DNA of 64,000 bases from a virus: positions 1-64,000 of IMG/VR virus record IMGVR_UViG_3300001533_002237. One strand, 5' to 3'. Shown one piece after another: positions 34,601 to 42,402 of the stretch; position 1 is the stretch's first letter; every line of letters starts with the position of its first letter. The notes under the pieces are model-generated. The model saw nothing but the letters and a program-made list of their open reading frames with translations. It had not been told where the DNA came from and made no database searches. The position numbers and the translations under genes are program-made.

Positions 34601-36135
34601 TCATAGACCAATTATTGGCTGCAACAATTATCCTTAAAAAAAGTGGCTTATTAATTAGAAATAGTTTATTTACAAGACAAAAACATTGGTATAAAAGAGG
34701 CGTTAATGTCGCAAGTGGTACAACAAATTATGATATGAGAGGTAATGCATTGCTTCAATATTTTGGTGATGATGGAAGTACTTTTGAAATTCTTCAAGAT
34801 ACTTTACCACCTCCACCACCTGAACCACCACAATTATATGTTGAAACAACAACAGGTATTTTAGGTAGTATCATTACTGGTGGTAAAAATATTATTGGTT
34901 ATGATATATTAACTTCATATGGTATTGAATATAAGAAAAAATCTAGTAGTCAATGGATTAAGATTAAAAATATTGGTTCTCTTAATAATAATAGTTTTTC
35001 AATAACAATTCCTGATAGTGTGTTGGATTATGATACACAATATAATTATAGAGCATTTATTGTATTGAATGAATTTAGTTATTTTGGTAATATGAAAACT
35101 ATTACAACTGAACCAGCACCATTACCATCTCCATCAGTTAAAACAACGACAGGTACTGCTGGAATTAATTCTATTATTAATACTGGTGGTGAAAATATCA
35201 TTAGATATTCAGATATTCAATATTATGGAATGCAATATAAAAAATCAACTAATACTACTTGGATATTAAGTCCTAATCCTCCAACATCTGGAAGTTTAAG
35301 TGTTAATAATTATAGAAAAACAATTAGTGGATTAGACCCTAGCACAACATATAATTATCGTGCTCGTATTGTTGTTGATGGTGTTGCATATACTGGTAGT
35401 ATTAAACAAATAACAACAAAAAGTTTAATGACATCTGAACCAACAGTAATTACTAATTGTATTGGTATTATTAGAGTAACAAAAACAAGTATTGTTGTTC
35501 CAAATAATAAACTAATGATAACAGGTGGTGAATCAACAAGTGAATATGGTACATTATATTCACAGTGGTCAAGTTTTTCAAAAGATGATTTAAGTTCATC
35601 TTGTGTTTTTAATGCAGGTAGTATTACTGGTGGTACGACATGGAATAATACAATTAGTGGATTATCACCAAATACCACATATTATTTTAAAGCATATGCA
35701 ATAAATAGTGTTGGTGTTGGTGTTGGTTCAACTTGTAATGCTAAAACTAATGCATTAGATCATCCACCAATACCAGAAGACGAAAATTATATTCGACTTG
35801 ATTTAGAATGGGTTGATGGTACATATAATGATAGTAATGATGGTATGGGTGGTTATGTTAAATTGTATGAAGGAACAACAGAAACTTTTGTAAAGAATAT
35901 ACCTGAACCAAGTTATCAACATACAATGTGTTTTAATAATCTTGATGAAAACTCTACATATGGAGTTTGTTTAGATAGTGTTGTAGCAATAATTAACAAT
36001 GGTGCTGATCAAGTTGCAGATATTTGTTGGTATTGTTGGGATGACGAATCAAATTATAGTACTAGTTTATCAATCCCAAATATTGATGGTGGTAGTATTA
36101 GTAAATTTTGTGTGGAAGTGAAACTTAGTGGTTAA
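31642..36135 (+). CDS. Large tail/baseplate protein with fibronectin type III-like repeats
   Basis: This 1497-residue protein starts at a GTG, chosen because it is 15 bases after the promoter element and gives the conserved-looking AKVKVVKTGLNYNLNG. Residues 300-500 contain an alpha-helical block (DQLRQFIDSLVNINKVTYDKL, GWEYFSLVNES, FWKSKGTRQAIKSMFLLIGI), the form seen in P2 gpI/T4-type tail wedge proteins. Residues about 1070-1380 hold three fibronectin III-like repeats, each ending in YNYRA or YYFKA strand G, after a PPPPPEPP linker. A separate C-terminal domain covers the last 110 residues. It occupies the place of T4 gp7 in the operon, which is inferred. Fibronectin domains suggest surface exposure and glycan contact. 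Confidence 0.7.
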   Translation: MAKVKVVKTGLNYNLNGQSFNDTPSNTIFSFGKFFVTTNFDNKVNIDYSNTLSSFVRPVTLNSMGVSEKQSEIIQKYDTNVVLNLDKSDLNTFVRYGSAYEFIRKSIQNIILAYPGSLFINSQLEDVDTFNNLTYDNISDTSIFYIPTSNISNTFGLVYNLGNTSTPDDNKLKNLNDSYNEYVIWSSLESTTFKIIGFTGNTDKSTANYNIGLPKSNYLRLEVEGNPFKLLTSGSSGIVDYHIRPNNVNFEEFRAELSSYEQNIVSNRNNKGFQFKLKDPTLLEDGKIIYSDSDIVWATSDGYNIDVNTPSYQRFLDVVLTIGAKYDKIKTDLIARFLTPSSLKTYDITEEGKISKLLRIYGAEFDQLRQFIDSLVNINKVTYDKLNNAPDQIIKNMANTFGWEYFSLVNESELIDGFLTIDDIERNLNDNILPAEIDVELWRRILNNTSYFWKSKGTRQAIKSMFLLIGIPEPFINITEYVYTVDGKINPNTVELNQDDFPSNSLPYDTEGYPIAPLETNDFYFQLSGDSDSGQAYLDVFRMAGFNLRQTPDNKKLWIQTGTTTRVHYSTPQYYQEDSRLVINTKEVDIALDTARGIEYDVYKYIQKDFEVNSSGYTLPYSYVNISSIPNVGNTFTLPYNIDEIQGDFEVRYNGILLNAPSISGTSSSTDADYSVSGNQFTIPELSGGIRSTDVIQATLISTGDTNGVAVSGITVDYIVTRVNAKLNGTYVPLPSFPRGDVQLIINGIALTKGTSQFTADYILDPTNSTGGTNQIIIQNPDVIAYLNENPEIQISYVEVQGSNDINLRSEIIRVDSFSTGKIYFNNSANKYVYKLNYKVNNASEIKMLINGIALEPLKDYNINVQNKYEIFLPKGIRYGTVISTYYLVGGAGAFNPVINDVFGLGDISKLSFLEFLELVQRKMINVRNRKTITDFKGGWYPTVLKLYETYLKRALLADDNPLQSNGYTFQNLYPFLIKYNAFFQRFIDQLLAATIILKKSGLLIRNSLFTRQKHWYKRGVNVASGTTNYDMRGNALLQYFGDDGSTFEILQDTLPPPPPEPPQLYVETTTGILGSIITGGKNIIGYDILTSYGIEYKKKSSSQWIKIKNIGSLNNNSFSITIPDSVLDYDTQYNYRAFIVLNEFSYFGNMKTITTEPAPLPSPSVKTTTGTAGINSIINTGGENIIRYSDIQYYGMQYKKSTNTTWILSPNPPTSGSLSVNNYRKTISGLDPSTTYNYRARIVVDGVAYTGSIKQITTKSLMTSEPTVITNCIGIIRVTKTSIVVPNNKLMITGGESTSEYGTLYSQWSSFSKDDLSSSCVFNAGSITGGTTWNNTISGLSPNTTYYFKAYAINSVGVGVGSTCNAKTNALDHPPIPEDENYIRLDLEWVDGTYNDSNDGMGGYVKLYEGTTETFVKNIPEPSYQHTMCFNNLDENSTYGVCLDSVVAIINNGADQVADICWYCWDDESNYSTSLSIPNIDGGSISKFCVEVKLSG

Positions 36136-36159
36136 CAATAATATTAAAATAAAATTAAT

Positions 36160-36168
36160 TGTATTTAT
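36160..36168 (+). promoter_or_regulatory. Putative phage late promoter (TGTATTTAT)
   Basis: TGTATTTAT lies 16 bases before the ATG at 36185. Confidence 0.55.
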
Positions 36169-36184
36169 ATAAAAAGAAAATTAA

Positions 36185-37453
36185 ATGGCATTTATTGAGA
36201 AAAAAAATCCGATTGTAATGAATATTAAATTAACTTCTAAAGGTAGAGAATTATTATCTGGGGGTAATTTAGATTTCAAATATTTTGCTATTGGTGATAG
36301 TGAAGTTGATTATGAATTTAATGCTAAAGTTAATGCTATTGATGAAGAATATAGTGCATTTGATTCAAGTATATTAAGAGCAGCAGATAAAAATCCTAGT
36401 TTAATATCGTTTATACCTAGAAATATAAGTGGTGACTCATATAATGAATTAACATCAGTACCAGTAGCAAAATATGTTGTTGAAAATCAAGTAGAGTCCT
36501 TGGGATTTTTTAGTGATAACAATACTAAATTTATTGTTGATAGTAATCATGTAAAACAACCAGATTGTATAATTGATATTAAAATTCCTGATGGTGGTAA
36601 TGTTATTTATCTAAAAAAGGGAAGTTTGTATGGTAGAAGTAGAGAAGAACCTGCTGTTGGTGACATATTATTTGTAAAGTGGTCGTATAATAAAAATACA
36701 ACAGAATTTACAGTTAATAAAAATGAACCAAGACCACATTTATTTTATAAAATAACTAAAATAATATCTGGTATATTAGCAAATAATAATGTTGCTGTTG
36801 AAGTTGATAGAGACATACCTGATTTTGATGGATATTCATCAGGTAAATATGCTGGTGCAATGATATTATATAATGAACTCACATTTAGTGGTGATACAAT
36901 ATTAAATATGTCATCTACTGATTATCTTGATGAAAGTGTTATTAATTTTCTTGAAAATAGTCAGTGTCCAACAATTGTTTTTCCATATTGGAATATGTCA
37001 ATTATTTATACTGAAGAAATTGCTGGTGTACAGGCAGGAAATTTAAAATATACACAATTTAAAAATAGAAAATTTGGTGGATTTATATCTTATATCCAAA
37101 ATCAAGCACCTATACTAAAAAAATTAGGTATTATACACTATACAAATAATAGTTCTGCTAATGTTTATGGTGAAGGATTTTTACATAATACACCAACGCT
37201 TGATATTCCAACAATAATGTGGCATAAATCAAGTACAAAAACATTAGGTACAACATTATCTGCAAATGGTGGTCAGCAATTATTAACTGGTCTTAATATT
37301 TATTATTATGATTTAGCTGATGATAATGGTTTTGTTGTTGGAAAAATATTTCCAGATTTAAAAATATTTGTGATTGAAGACCAAGAATTATTATTTGCAA
37401 TGTCATATAAATCAAATAGGTCTTGGACTATTCCAAATTATAATATAGTATAA
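36185..37453 (+). CDS. Baseplate/tail-fibre attachment protein
   Basis: The 422-residue protein opens with MAFIEKKNPIVMNIKLTSKGRELLSGG-type sequence and then YFAIGDSEVDYEF. This is the typical N-terminal pattern of baseplate and fibre-attachment proteins (a small helical start, then AIGDG/AIGDS). The middle is beta-rich, with GGFISYIQNQAPILKKLGIIHYTNN suggesting a tail-fibre-like fold. It lies between the large fibronectin-containing protein and another baseplate-like protein, in the part of the operon where T4 has gp9-gp12. I cannot assign it to one of these. Confidence 0.6.
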   Translation: MAFIEKKNPIVMNIKLTSKGRELLSGGNLDFKYFAIGDSEVDYEFNAKVNAIDEEYSAFDSSILRAADKNPSLISFIPRNISGDSYNELTSVPVAKYVVENQVESLGFFSDNNTKFIVDSNHVKQPDCIIDIKIPDGGNVIYLKKGSLYGRSREEPAVGDILFVKWSYNKNTTEFTVNKNEPRPHLFYKITKIISGILANNNVAVEVDRDIPDFDGYSSGKYAGAMILYNELTFSGDTILNMSSTDYLDESVINFLENSQCPTIVFPYWNMSIIYTEEIAGVQAGNLKYTQFKNRKFGGFISYIQNQAPILKKLGIIHYTNNSSANVYGEGFLHNTPTLDIPTIMWHKSSTKTLGTTLSANGGQQLLTGLNIYYYDLADDNGFVVGKIFPDLKIFVIEDQELLFAMSYKSNRSWTIPNYNIV

Positions 37454-37465
37454 AAAATTAAAATA

Positions 37466-38218
37466 ATGAGTGGAAATACAGCATTTATAACATACGTCTT
37501 AATACCTAATGGTTTACAAACAACAGGTAATTATAGTCAAGCAATTCATTGTAATTATATAAAAAAAATTGATTTAGGTTCAGCAGACCCTTATGTTCAA
37601 GAAATTAGATTTAATTTTCCGAATAAAAATGATTTTAAGTTTCTTGCTAAAGATACGATTGTAACAAATACTCTTGGAACAGGTTTTACTGCAAACAAAA
37701 TACATGCAATTGTACAAATTGTCGATAACGCACCATTTACAAGTTATGATGATGTAAAACCAGACCCAATAAAATGGAAACAATTTGATGTTACTAACCA
37801 AGTAAGTGGTTATACAACAGGTAATACATTCTTTTTAACACCTGATAATATCACAAGTACTGTATTTAAAGTATCATTATTATCATATACTAATTCATCA
37901 ATATTTATTCCATATAATCTTGATTATTTAGATTATAGTAATAATGAATTACCTTTTGGTGAAGAAACATATTTTTTTGGTAATGTTTCTTCAGGCATTA
38001 AAGCCGATGTTTATACTACAGATATTAATATTAATTTACCATTAAATGAATTTAATTCCAGTACAAATAAAACTTGGGATGGGGATGAAACTGTCTATAT
38101 TAGTGAAATTGGAATTTATGATAGTAACAAAAACCTTGTTGCAATAGGTAAATTAAATGACCCTGTTGCTAAAGATGGAACTATTGCTAGAACAATAGTA
38201 TTTGCATTAGACTTCTAA
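37466..38218 (+). CDS. Baseplate/tail structural protein
   Basis: The 250-residue product is beta-rich and ends with VYISEIGIYDSNKNLVAIGKLNDP, a pattern common in contractile-tail baseplate and fibre-associated proteins. Another block, ITYVLIPNGLQTTGNYSQAIHCN, is at the start. It follows the fibre-attachment-like gene by 12 bases and presumably shares its transcript. It is the last gene of the tail operon here; a short non-coding stretch and a new late-type promoter follow. Exact equivalence to a T4 baseplate protein is unknown. Confidence 0.6.
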   Translation: MSGNTAFITYVLIPNGLQTTGNYSQAIHCNYIKKIDLGSADPYVQEIRFNFPNKNDFKFLAKDTIVTNTLGTGFTANKIHAIVQIVDNAPFTSYDDVKPDPIKWKQFDVTNQVSGYTTGNTFFLTPDNITSTVFKVSLLSYTNSSIFIPYNLDYLDYSNNELPFGEETYFFGNVSSGIKADVYTTDININLPLNEFNSSTNKTWDGDETVYISEIGIYDSNKNLVAIGKLNDPVAKDGTIARTIVFALDF

Positions 38219-38272
38219 ATTTAATTTATTTTTAATAAAAACATAAAAATATATAATTTTTTATAAAATCTT

Positions 38273-38281
38273 AGTATTTAT
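38273..38281 (+). promoter_or_regulatory. Putative phage late promoter (AGTATTTAT)
   Basis: AGTATTTAT lies 31 bases before the ATG at 38313, in the 94-base gap after the tail operon. Confidence 0.55.
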
Positions 38282-38312
38282 TATAAATTATGAAATAAAA
38301 ATTTAAATAAAT

Positions 38313-38516
38313 ATGAAAGAAATATTTACGCTCGATAAAATAAAACCAAAATCGGTTATTATTGATGGTAATTTACATAATAAATTTAAGATATTATGTA
38401 AAGGAAAAAGTTTGAAAATTGGTGGTGTTATTGAAGATTTAATTAATCTATATATTAACAATCCAAGAAGAATTCAAGAATTAATTGAAGAATTTAAAGA
38501 AAATAAATATAAATAA
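38313..38516 (+). CDS. Small ribbon-helix-helix-like protein
   Basis: The 67-residue product has one basic strand (KPKSVIIDGNLHNKFKILCKG) and two helices (LKIGGVIEDLINLYINNPRR, IQELIEEFKEN). This resembles a ribbon-helix-helix DNA-binding protein of the CopG/Arc size class, with strand residues pointing into the groove. It lies 3 bases before the RuvC-like gene and is probably co-transcribed. It could regulate transcription or guide the nuclease to DNA; both are inference. Confidence 0.5.
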   Translation: MKEIFTLDKIKPKSVIIDGNLHNKFKILCKGKSLKIGGVIEDLINLYINNPRRIQELIEEFKENKYK

Positions 38517-38519
38517 ATT

Positions 38520-39146
38520 ATGGAAAATTATATTTGGTCGTTAGATATCAGCACAACAAATATTGGAATGGCATTATGGGATAGTAATGGTAAACTAATT
38601 GAACTTAAACATCTTGAATTAAAAACAGATAAAAATACACCTGTTGAAAACAGAGACATTTATAAAGCTGAAGTTTTTAGAAAATATGTTTATGAGTATC
38701 AGAAAAGAGTGTTAGATGAATTAAATGGTGTTATTATTGAAACTATTGTTGAAGAACCTTTAGGTGGTAGTAATAATCAAAACACAGTATCATTATTATT
38801 TGGATTTAATGGTATGTGTAGATATATATTATATACGATATTTAACACATATCCAATAAAAATTAGTGTTTATGAATCACGTAAAATATTTTGTGATGAA
38901 TTAGTTAAGATTTCTAATACTAGAAACAGAAAAACAGGTGAAATTGAAAGAAAAGAAACATTATCATTTCCACCAGAATATCGGAAAGAAAAAAAATTGT
39001 ATATCTGGAAAAAAGTTTGTAAATTAGAACCCCAAATTGAATGGTTTTATAAAAAAGATGGTAAACCTAAAGATATGTGCTATGACTTAAGTGACAGCTA
39101 TTGTGTAGGTTATGCTGGTCTAAAAAGTATGGGTATAATAAAATAA
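38520..39146 (+). CDS. RuvC-like Holliday-junction resolvase (RNase H fold)
   Basis: The 208-residue protein has a RuvC-type RNase H fold. The first strand is IWSLDISTTNIGMALWD with D9, the second acid is in IIETIVEEPLGG, and the last acids are in CYDLSDSYCVGYAGL. The four carboxylates are spaced as in RuvC/phage resolvases. A Lys/Glu-rich insertion (RNRKTGEIERKETL) lies before the last helix. Likely role: cutting branched DNA during recombination or packaging. It replaces the unrelated endonuclease VII of T4. Two homing endonuclease-like genes follow immediately. Confidence 0.8.
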   Translation: MENYIWSLDISTTNIGMALWDSNGKLIELKHLELKTDKNTPVENRDIYKAEVFRKYVYEYQKRVLDELNGVIIETIVEEPLGGSNNQNTVSLLFGFNGMCRYILYTIFNTYPIKISVYESRKIFCDELVKISNTRNRKTGEIERKETLSFPPEYRKEKKLYIWKKVCKLEPQIEWFYKKDGKPKDMCYDLSDSYCVGYAGLKSMGIIK

Positions 39147-39147
39147 T

Positions 39148-39555
39148 ATGGGAAAAAGAATTTATAATTTAGAATACTTCAAAAATTGGGCAATTTCTAA
39201 AGGTGAAAGAATAGTTACATATATTTTAACTACAAATTGTATTCAATTTGAAAGACAGAAAAAATTTAATGATTGTCTTGGGAAAAAACAAAAACTATTA
39301 TTTGATTTTTATTTGCCAGAACATAACATTTTAATTGAATATGATGGTGAACAACATTTTAAACCTAAATCATTTTATCGTTGTTCAATTGAAACAGCAA
39401 AAAAATCGTTTAATGAATTAAAAAGAAACGACATAATAAAAAATGAGTATTGTAAGAAAAATAATATTACTTTAATTAGAATTCCATATACAATAAAAAA
39501 TATTAACAAGTATTTGTTGAATAAATTAAATGGTATAATGGAATTAGTTTATTAG
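39148..39555 (+). CDS. Vsr/EDxHD-type endonuclease (probable homing enzyme, no DNA-binding modules)
   Basis: The 135-residue protein is a compact nuclease: LLFDFYLPEHNILIEYDGEQHF gives the D...ExDxxQH active site of Vsr/DUF559-like phage endonucleases. A basic C-terminus (NNITLIRIPYTIKNINKYLL) completes the fold. The related protein at 18386 has the same nuclease core plus zinc modules, so this may be a short or trimmed homing endonuclease. It starts 1 base after the RuvC-like stop and ends 1 base before a GIY-YIG gene. Confidence 0.75.
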   Translation: MGKRIYNLEYFKNWAISKGERIVTYILTTNCIQFERQKKFNDCLGKKQKLLFDFYLPEHNILIEYDGEQHFKPKSFYRCSIETAKKSFNELKRNDIIKNEYCKKNNITLIRIPYTIKNINKYLLNKLNGIMELVY

Positions 39556-39556
39556 A

Positions 39557-39865
39557 ATGAAATACGTATATTTAATTCAATCATTAGAAAATAGTTACTA
39601 TAAAATTGGTGTATCTAAACATCCAAAGAAGAGGATTAAAGAACTTCAAACAGGAAATTCATCAGAATTAAAATTAGTTGAATCATATGAATTTGAACAT
39701 GCACACATGATAGAGAAGACATTTCATAATAAACTTATTTATTTAAAAAAAGAAGGTGAATGGTTTAATTTATCATTAATTAATGAACTAAATTTTATTG
39801 ATGAGTGTAAGAAAATTGAAAATAATATCATTTTATTGAAAGAAAATGGCAATGTATTTATGTAA
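39557..39865 (+). CDS. GIY-YIG endonuclease-like protein (T5orf172/MUG113 type)
   Basis: The 102-residue protein is a small GIY-YIG domain: YVYLIQSLENSYYKIGVSKHPKKRIKELQTG at the start, with the Tyr-Lys-Ile-Gly form of the second motif, and HAHMIEKTFHNKL with the catalytic Glu helix. Such stand-alone domains (T5orf172/MUG113) are widespread in phages. It is adjacent to the Vsr-like nuclease, and the pair probably moved in together or one after the other. Target is unknown. Confidence 0.75.
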   Translation: MKYVYLIQSLENSYYKIGVSKHPKKRIKELQTGNSSELKLVESYEFEHAHMIEKTFHNKLIYLKKEGEWFNLSLINELNFIDECKKIENNIILLKENGNVFM

Positions 39866-39869
39866 ACTC

Positions 39870-39900
39870 TTGTATATTTGATATATTTACCATATTTTTG
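39870..39900 (+). promoter_or_regulatory. Bacteroidota-type promoter for the phosphoesterase gene
   Basis: TTG (39870-39872), 20 bases, then TATTTTTG (39893-39900) match the host consensus. A second TATATTTG at 39873-39880 lacks a well-placed upstream element. The start codon is 38 bases downstream. Confidence 0.55.
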
Positions 39901-39938
39901 ATAAATATATTAAAATTATTTTATTTAAAGATAAAAAT

Positions 39939-41459
39939 ATGACAAAAAAACGAAGTAATAATATGCAAAAAAGAATTGATAAAGCCATTGAGATTATCAA
40001 TTATGGTATTGAAAATAAATTATCGGCAAGAGAAGCAAGTGTTAAGTGTGGATATTCCAATACATATGTTAAGAACATAAAAGCAATGGTTTATCAGAAA
40101 TTTAATGAAGGTGAATTAGAAATTAATCTTTATAATAAATTTGTTAATGCATATACTAAATATTCTCAGAATAAAACGTTTACAAATCAATATCAAAAAA
40201 CTGAAGAAAAAAAGGATAATTACTCACAACCAAATAAAGAAAAAAATATTAATTATTCTGAACCAAATAAACCCAAAGATTTACCAAAAGTTGGTGATCG
40301 TGAAAGTTTTAAAGAAAAAGGTAATGAAGCAGAATATGAGTGGGTTGGTGGTAACAGTTATCCAGATGACCATGTAAAAACATTAGACGAATTACTTGCA
40401 GCATGTAAGGTTAATTCTGATGTATGGAAAGTAAAGGATTTTTTAATTAATAAATGGGATGTTACGAGTTGGAAACGTCATTATCCTGAAACAATTCAAA
40501 ACTGGCAAGTTAAAGCACGTCTTGAACGTGATATTAAATTAGTTAAAGAAAAAATTGCTGGTGAAGTATTTCAAGAAATGACAAAAAATTATATTCCACC
40601 AACATTATATATGGATTGGGAAAGAAATAATATTGGCGGTGATGAAAAAAATTTACTTGAAATTTCAATATTTGATTTACATATTGGTAAATTGGCGTGG
40701 GGTGGTGAAACTTTTGAAAATTATGACGTTAAAATCGCACGTAAAAGATTTTTAACTTCAATACAAAAACTTCTTAAAGGTGCTAATGGTTTTAATTTTG
40801 ATAGAATATTATTTCCTGTTGGAAATGATTTTTTCAATAGTGATACTATGGAAAATACAACAACTAAAGGAATTCCACAAGATGAAGACCTTAGATGGCA
40901 AAAAACATTTGATGTCGGTGTACGATTACTAATTGATGCAATAAATTTATTAAAACAAACAGGTGTTCCTGTAGATGTGGTTGTTATACCGGGTAATCAT
41001 GATTTTGAACGTAGTTATTACATGGGTAAGTATTTAGAGGCTTGGTTTAATACTGATAGGTTGGTTTCAATTAATAACGGAGCATCACCAAGAAAATATT
41101 ATCGTTATGGGAATTTATTACTTGGACTTACACATGGAAGTGAAGAAAAAGAAGCATCATTACCATTAATAATGGCAACTGATATAGAATCTAAGCCAAT
41201 GTGGAGTGAAACAAAATTCCATGAATGGCATTTAGGACATATTCATAGAAAAAGGACTGTGCAATATGATATAAATAAATCAAGACTTTTAAATGAAGAC
41301 TTAGGTGTTACAATTAGGTACTTATCAAGTTTAACAGGTACTGAAGAATGGCATCACAAAAAAGGATTTATTGGTTCAACAAAAGCAGCAGATGGGTTTT
41401 TGTGGAACTATGAATTTGGTTTAGTCGCCACATTAAATAGTAATATTATTTTGGATTAG
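39939..41459 (+). CDS. Calcineurin-like metallophosphoesterase with N-terminal helix-turn-helix
   Basis: The 506-residue protein has a C-terminal metallophosphoesterase domain from about residue 240: ISIFDLHIGKL (DxH), FPVGNDFFNSD, VVIPGNHDFERSY, GLTHGSEEKE and WHLGHIHRK (GHxH). These are the standard ligands of this superfamily, with Asn in the usual GDxxD place. Residues 1-60 include a helix-turn-helix (LSAREASVKCGYSNTYVKNI), and residues 60-130 are disordered and polar. Similar proteins occur widely in phages without known roles. It has a host-type promoter, which suggests early or middle expression. Confidence 0.8.
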   Translation: MTKKRSNNMQKRIDKAIEIINYGIENKLSAREASVKCGYSNTYVKNIKAMVYQKFNEGELEINLYNKFVNAYTKYSQNKTFTNQYQKTEEKKDNYSQPNKEKNINYSEPNKPKDLPKVGDRESFKEKGNEAEYEWVGGNSYPDDHVKTLDELLAACKVNSDVWKVKDFLINKWDVTSWKRHYPETIQNWQVKARLERDIKLVKEKIAGEVFQEMTKNYIPPTLYMDWERNNIGGDEKNLLEISIFDLHIGKLAWGGETFENYDVKIARKRFLTSIQKLLKGANGFNFDRILFPVGNDFFNSDTMENTTTKGIPQDEDLRWQKTFDVGVRLLIDAINLLKQTGVPVDVVVIPGNHDFERSYYMGKYLEAWFNTDRLVSINNGASPRKYYRYGNLLLGLTHGSEEKEASLPLIMATDIESKPMWSETKFHEWHLGHIHRKRTVQYDINKSRLLNEDLGVTIRYLSSLTGTEEWHHKKGFIGSTKAADGFLWNYEFGLVATLNSNIILD

Positions 41460-41555
41460 ATGTGATTTTTAATACAAATAAATTAATTTATGGTTAGACT
41501 GTGGATGAAATTATAAATAATAATAGAAAAATAAAAAATTTAATATTAGAATAAT

Positions 41556-42071
41556 ATGGCAAAAAAAGACATTATTAATTTAGCGAAAGGTAAGAAACCC
41601 GCTACAAAAAGGAAACTTACTGCAAAAAATAAAACTACAGCAGAGAAAAAAGTTGAAACTACTTTAACTCCTGAACAAGAAAGAGATTTAAAAGCGAAGG
41701 CAAAAGTTCAAGAATTACTTGAAGATTCATCAATCAATAAACTTACAAAAAAAGATGATTTAATTGAAATAGCTGAAACACCTGAAGAATCTGATAAACC
41801 AAAAGGTATTGAATGGCTTGAAGAACAAGTAATATTATTAAGAGATAAAAATGAAAAACTTCAATTAGAATTAATTGAAGAAAAAGAGAAAAATAATGAT
41901 GATGTTGTAAAAAAGAGTGTTATTGAATTATTTAATGAATTACAAGAAAATCATATTAAATTAGGTGTAGATAGTCAAGGAATTGGTAATTTTAGAATTT
42001 ATTGTCCCGGATTTCTTAATCGCATGATAAAATTCTTTCCGTTTTTAAAAGAAATTAAAAGATATAATTAA
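41556..42071 (+). CDS. Unidentified basic/coiled-coil protein
   Basis: The 171-residue product is not recognised. Residues 1-40 are strongly basic (LAKGKKPATKRKLTAKNKTT). A helical region follows with a likely coiled coil (WLEEQVILLRDKNEKLQLELIEEKEKN), and the C-terminus is compact (QGIGNFRIYCPGFLNRMIKF). The basic start resembles nucleic-acid-binding tails. It follows a 96-base gap after the phosphoesterase gene and has no clear promoter. A homing endonuclease remnant follows immediately. Confidence 0.6.
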   Translation: MAKKDIINLAKGKKPATKRKLTAKNKTTAEKKVETTLTPEQERDLKAKAKVQELLEDSSINKLTKKDDLIEIAETPEESDKPKGIEWLEEQVILLRDKNEKLQLELIEEKEKNNDDVVKKSVIELFNELQENHIKLGVDSQGIGNFRIYCPGFLNRMIKFFPFLKEIKRYN

Positions 42072-42081
42072 TTTAAAATAA

Positions 42082-42402
42082 TATTGGACTAAAGAAAAAT
42101 GTAATATAGAAGCATTAAAATATAATTCAAGAAGCGAATTTTATTATAAAAATAATAAAATATATGCAGCAGCACAAAGATATGGATGGTTAGATGAGAT
42201 ATGCCAACATATGATACCGAAAATTCATTATTGGACTATCAATGAAATAAAAATAATTGCATTTAAATATAAATCAAGAAATGAATTTCAATTAAAAAAT
42301 AAGGCTGCATATGTTTGGGCAATAAGACATAATATTTTAGATGAAGTATGTTCACACATGCCCTCTATGTTAAGGAATAACCAATATAATAAATTTATAT
42401 GA
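42082..42402 (+). pseudogene. Remnant of a homing endonuclease: two WTKExC repeat modules
   Basis: The open frame starts right after a stop and has no ATG until 42211. It encodes two copies of a 45-residue module: YWTKEKCNIEALKYNSRSEF...GWLDEICQHM and HYWTINEIKIIAFKYKSRNEF...ILDEVCSHM. The same module occurs four times in the GIY-YIG protein at 50158. The nuclease domain is missing, so this is a truncated remnant. It lies between the basic coiled-coil gene and the primase gene, with a 4-base ATGA overlap into the primase. It may still give a 63-residue peptide from ATG 42211. Confidence 0.7.

Noticed and set aside
41460-41555. Gene in the gap after the phosphoesterase gene
   Set aside because: Only an 8-codon frame is present and no promoter element or hairpin was recognised.
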